DNA of 64,000 nucleotides from Alistipes ihumii AP11. GTDB taxonomy: Bacteria; Bacteroidota; Bacteroidia; Bacteroidales; Rikenellaceae. The stretch spans positions 558,001 through 622,000 of the forward strand of contig NZ_CP102294.1 in assembly GCF_025144665.1 (NCBI RefSeq). Direction: 5' to 3'. How positions within the stretch are numbered: the stretch's first letter is position 1; each line of letters starts with the position of its first letter. Below, piece by piece: positions 63,520-64,000 of this stretch. The notes beneath the pieces are model-generated. The model was not told the DNA's origin, searched no databases, and saw nothing but the letters and a program-made list of their open reading frames with translations. The translations under genes were made by a program, and so were the position numbers.

Positions 63520-64000
63520 ATGGAAACCGACATGTGGATACTGGCCACCTCTTCTTCCTTAGCGGACGCCGACCTGCCATGGATCAACCCGATAGCAATC
63601 GCGGTTGCCGTCTTACTTATCATCACGGCCGCTTATTTCGTCGTCAAGGCCCATATAGATAAAAAACTGGCGAAAGAAAGGGAGGCCATGATCCGATCGC
63701 AGCAGGAACAGGAACTGAAAACGGCCCAAAACAAAATCCGATTCCTGACCAACGTGTCTCAGCAACTGTTCACTCCGCTGACGCTCATATACGCCCCCGT
63801 CAACGAACTGCTGCGACGGACCAGAGACAGCAGGGATCCCGTCCCGACTCACGATGCCTACTGCCTCTCCGAAATCGAGCGCAACAGCCTCCGCCTCATC
63901 CGATTGATCGAGCAGCAGCTCGACTATGAGAAACTGGACCAGGGACAACTGACACTTCAGATCGGTCCGTCCGACATCATACCGCGTATCCGGAACGTGA
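63520..64000 (+). CDS. degenerate histidine-kinase-like protein (partial, cut by window end)
   Basis: The first 160 residues are in the window. One transmembrane segment (about 23-42) follows a ~20-residue N-terminus, then a helical linker (HIDKKLAKEREAM) and a HisKA-type region. In kinases of the Bacteroidota hybrid two-component class this region reads N-x-S-H-E-x-R-T-P-L-T-L; here it is NVSQQLFTPLTLIYAPVNEL, so Gln81 replaces the phospho-accepting His, and the Glu and Arg are also changed. An in-frame stop lies at 63472, so no periplasmic sensor domain precedes it. It is divergent from the SusC/SusD locus and probably regulates it. ATPase and receiver parts lie outside the window. Confidence 0.75.
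   Translation, partial: METDMWILATSSSLADADLPWINPIAIAVAVLLIITAAYFVVKAHIDKKLAKEREAMIRSQQEQELKTAQNKIRFLTNVSQQLFTPLTLIYAPVNELLRRTRDSRDPVPTHDAYCLSEIERNSLRLIRLIEQQLDYEKLDQGQLTLQIGPSDIIPRIRNV

Overview
The window looks like a piece of a Bacteroidota chromosome, most like a gut Rikenellaceae/Alistipes-type organism. The evidence is paired SusC/SusD genes, lipoproteins whose lipidated Cys is followed by acidic residues, type III SerA without an ACT domain, DUF3109 and M23/LysM proteins, a VorB-type ferredoxin oxidoreductase, and repeated use of the Bacteroidota -7 promoter element TAnnTTTG instead of a sigma-70 -10 box. Most genes are GC-rich. The stretch 44.6-46.1 kb is strongly AT-rich. The genus is an inference; no rRNA or tRNA gene was seen.

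Left part (1-24 kb): the start of a 2-oxoacid:ferredoxin oxidoreductase operon; a surface lipoprotein with three internal repeats; a serine operon (serC-serA-DUF1015); yicC-gmk-nadD-TPR, then ddl-DUF3109; a LysM/M23 peptidase; an orphan secreted protein; divergent yggS and C69 dipeptidase; a His-rich membrane protein plus TonB receptor that may form a metal-uptake pair; a P1 peptidase; truA-galK; and a divergent DJ-1/HxlR redox pair.

Middle part (24-44.6 kb): housekeeping genes. dapB-lepB-yigZ, pyrB-pyrI, Mn catalase, uvrA-M16 peptidase-O-methyltransferase, a recA-rsh-(two small envelope proteins) cluster, bcp, dnaA, a phosphohexomutase and a HIT protein. Many convergent gene pairs are separated by strong hairpin terminators.

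Right part (44.6-64 kb) is accessory. An AT-rich stretch holds a possible 35-aa membrane peptide and an XRE regulator. It is followed by eight 89-bp tandem repeats and about 690 bp without a convincing gene. Then comes a minus-strand SusC/SusD locus with two SusC/SusD pairs, three small surface lipoproteins, a very strong terminator and a 949-aa lipoprotein of no recognised family. The first SusC is split by a perfect 7-bp tandem duplication; removing one copy restores a 1050-codon frame. Upstream and divergent, cut by the window end, is a histidine-kinase-like protein with no periplasmic sensor and with Gln in place of the phospho-accepting His.

The most interesting items are the SusC slippage site, the degenerate kinase, the 89-bp array, the unclassified lipoprotein in a locus with no visible carbohydrate-active enzyme, and a short intergenic motif found twice whose changes look synonymous in one frame.
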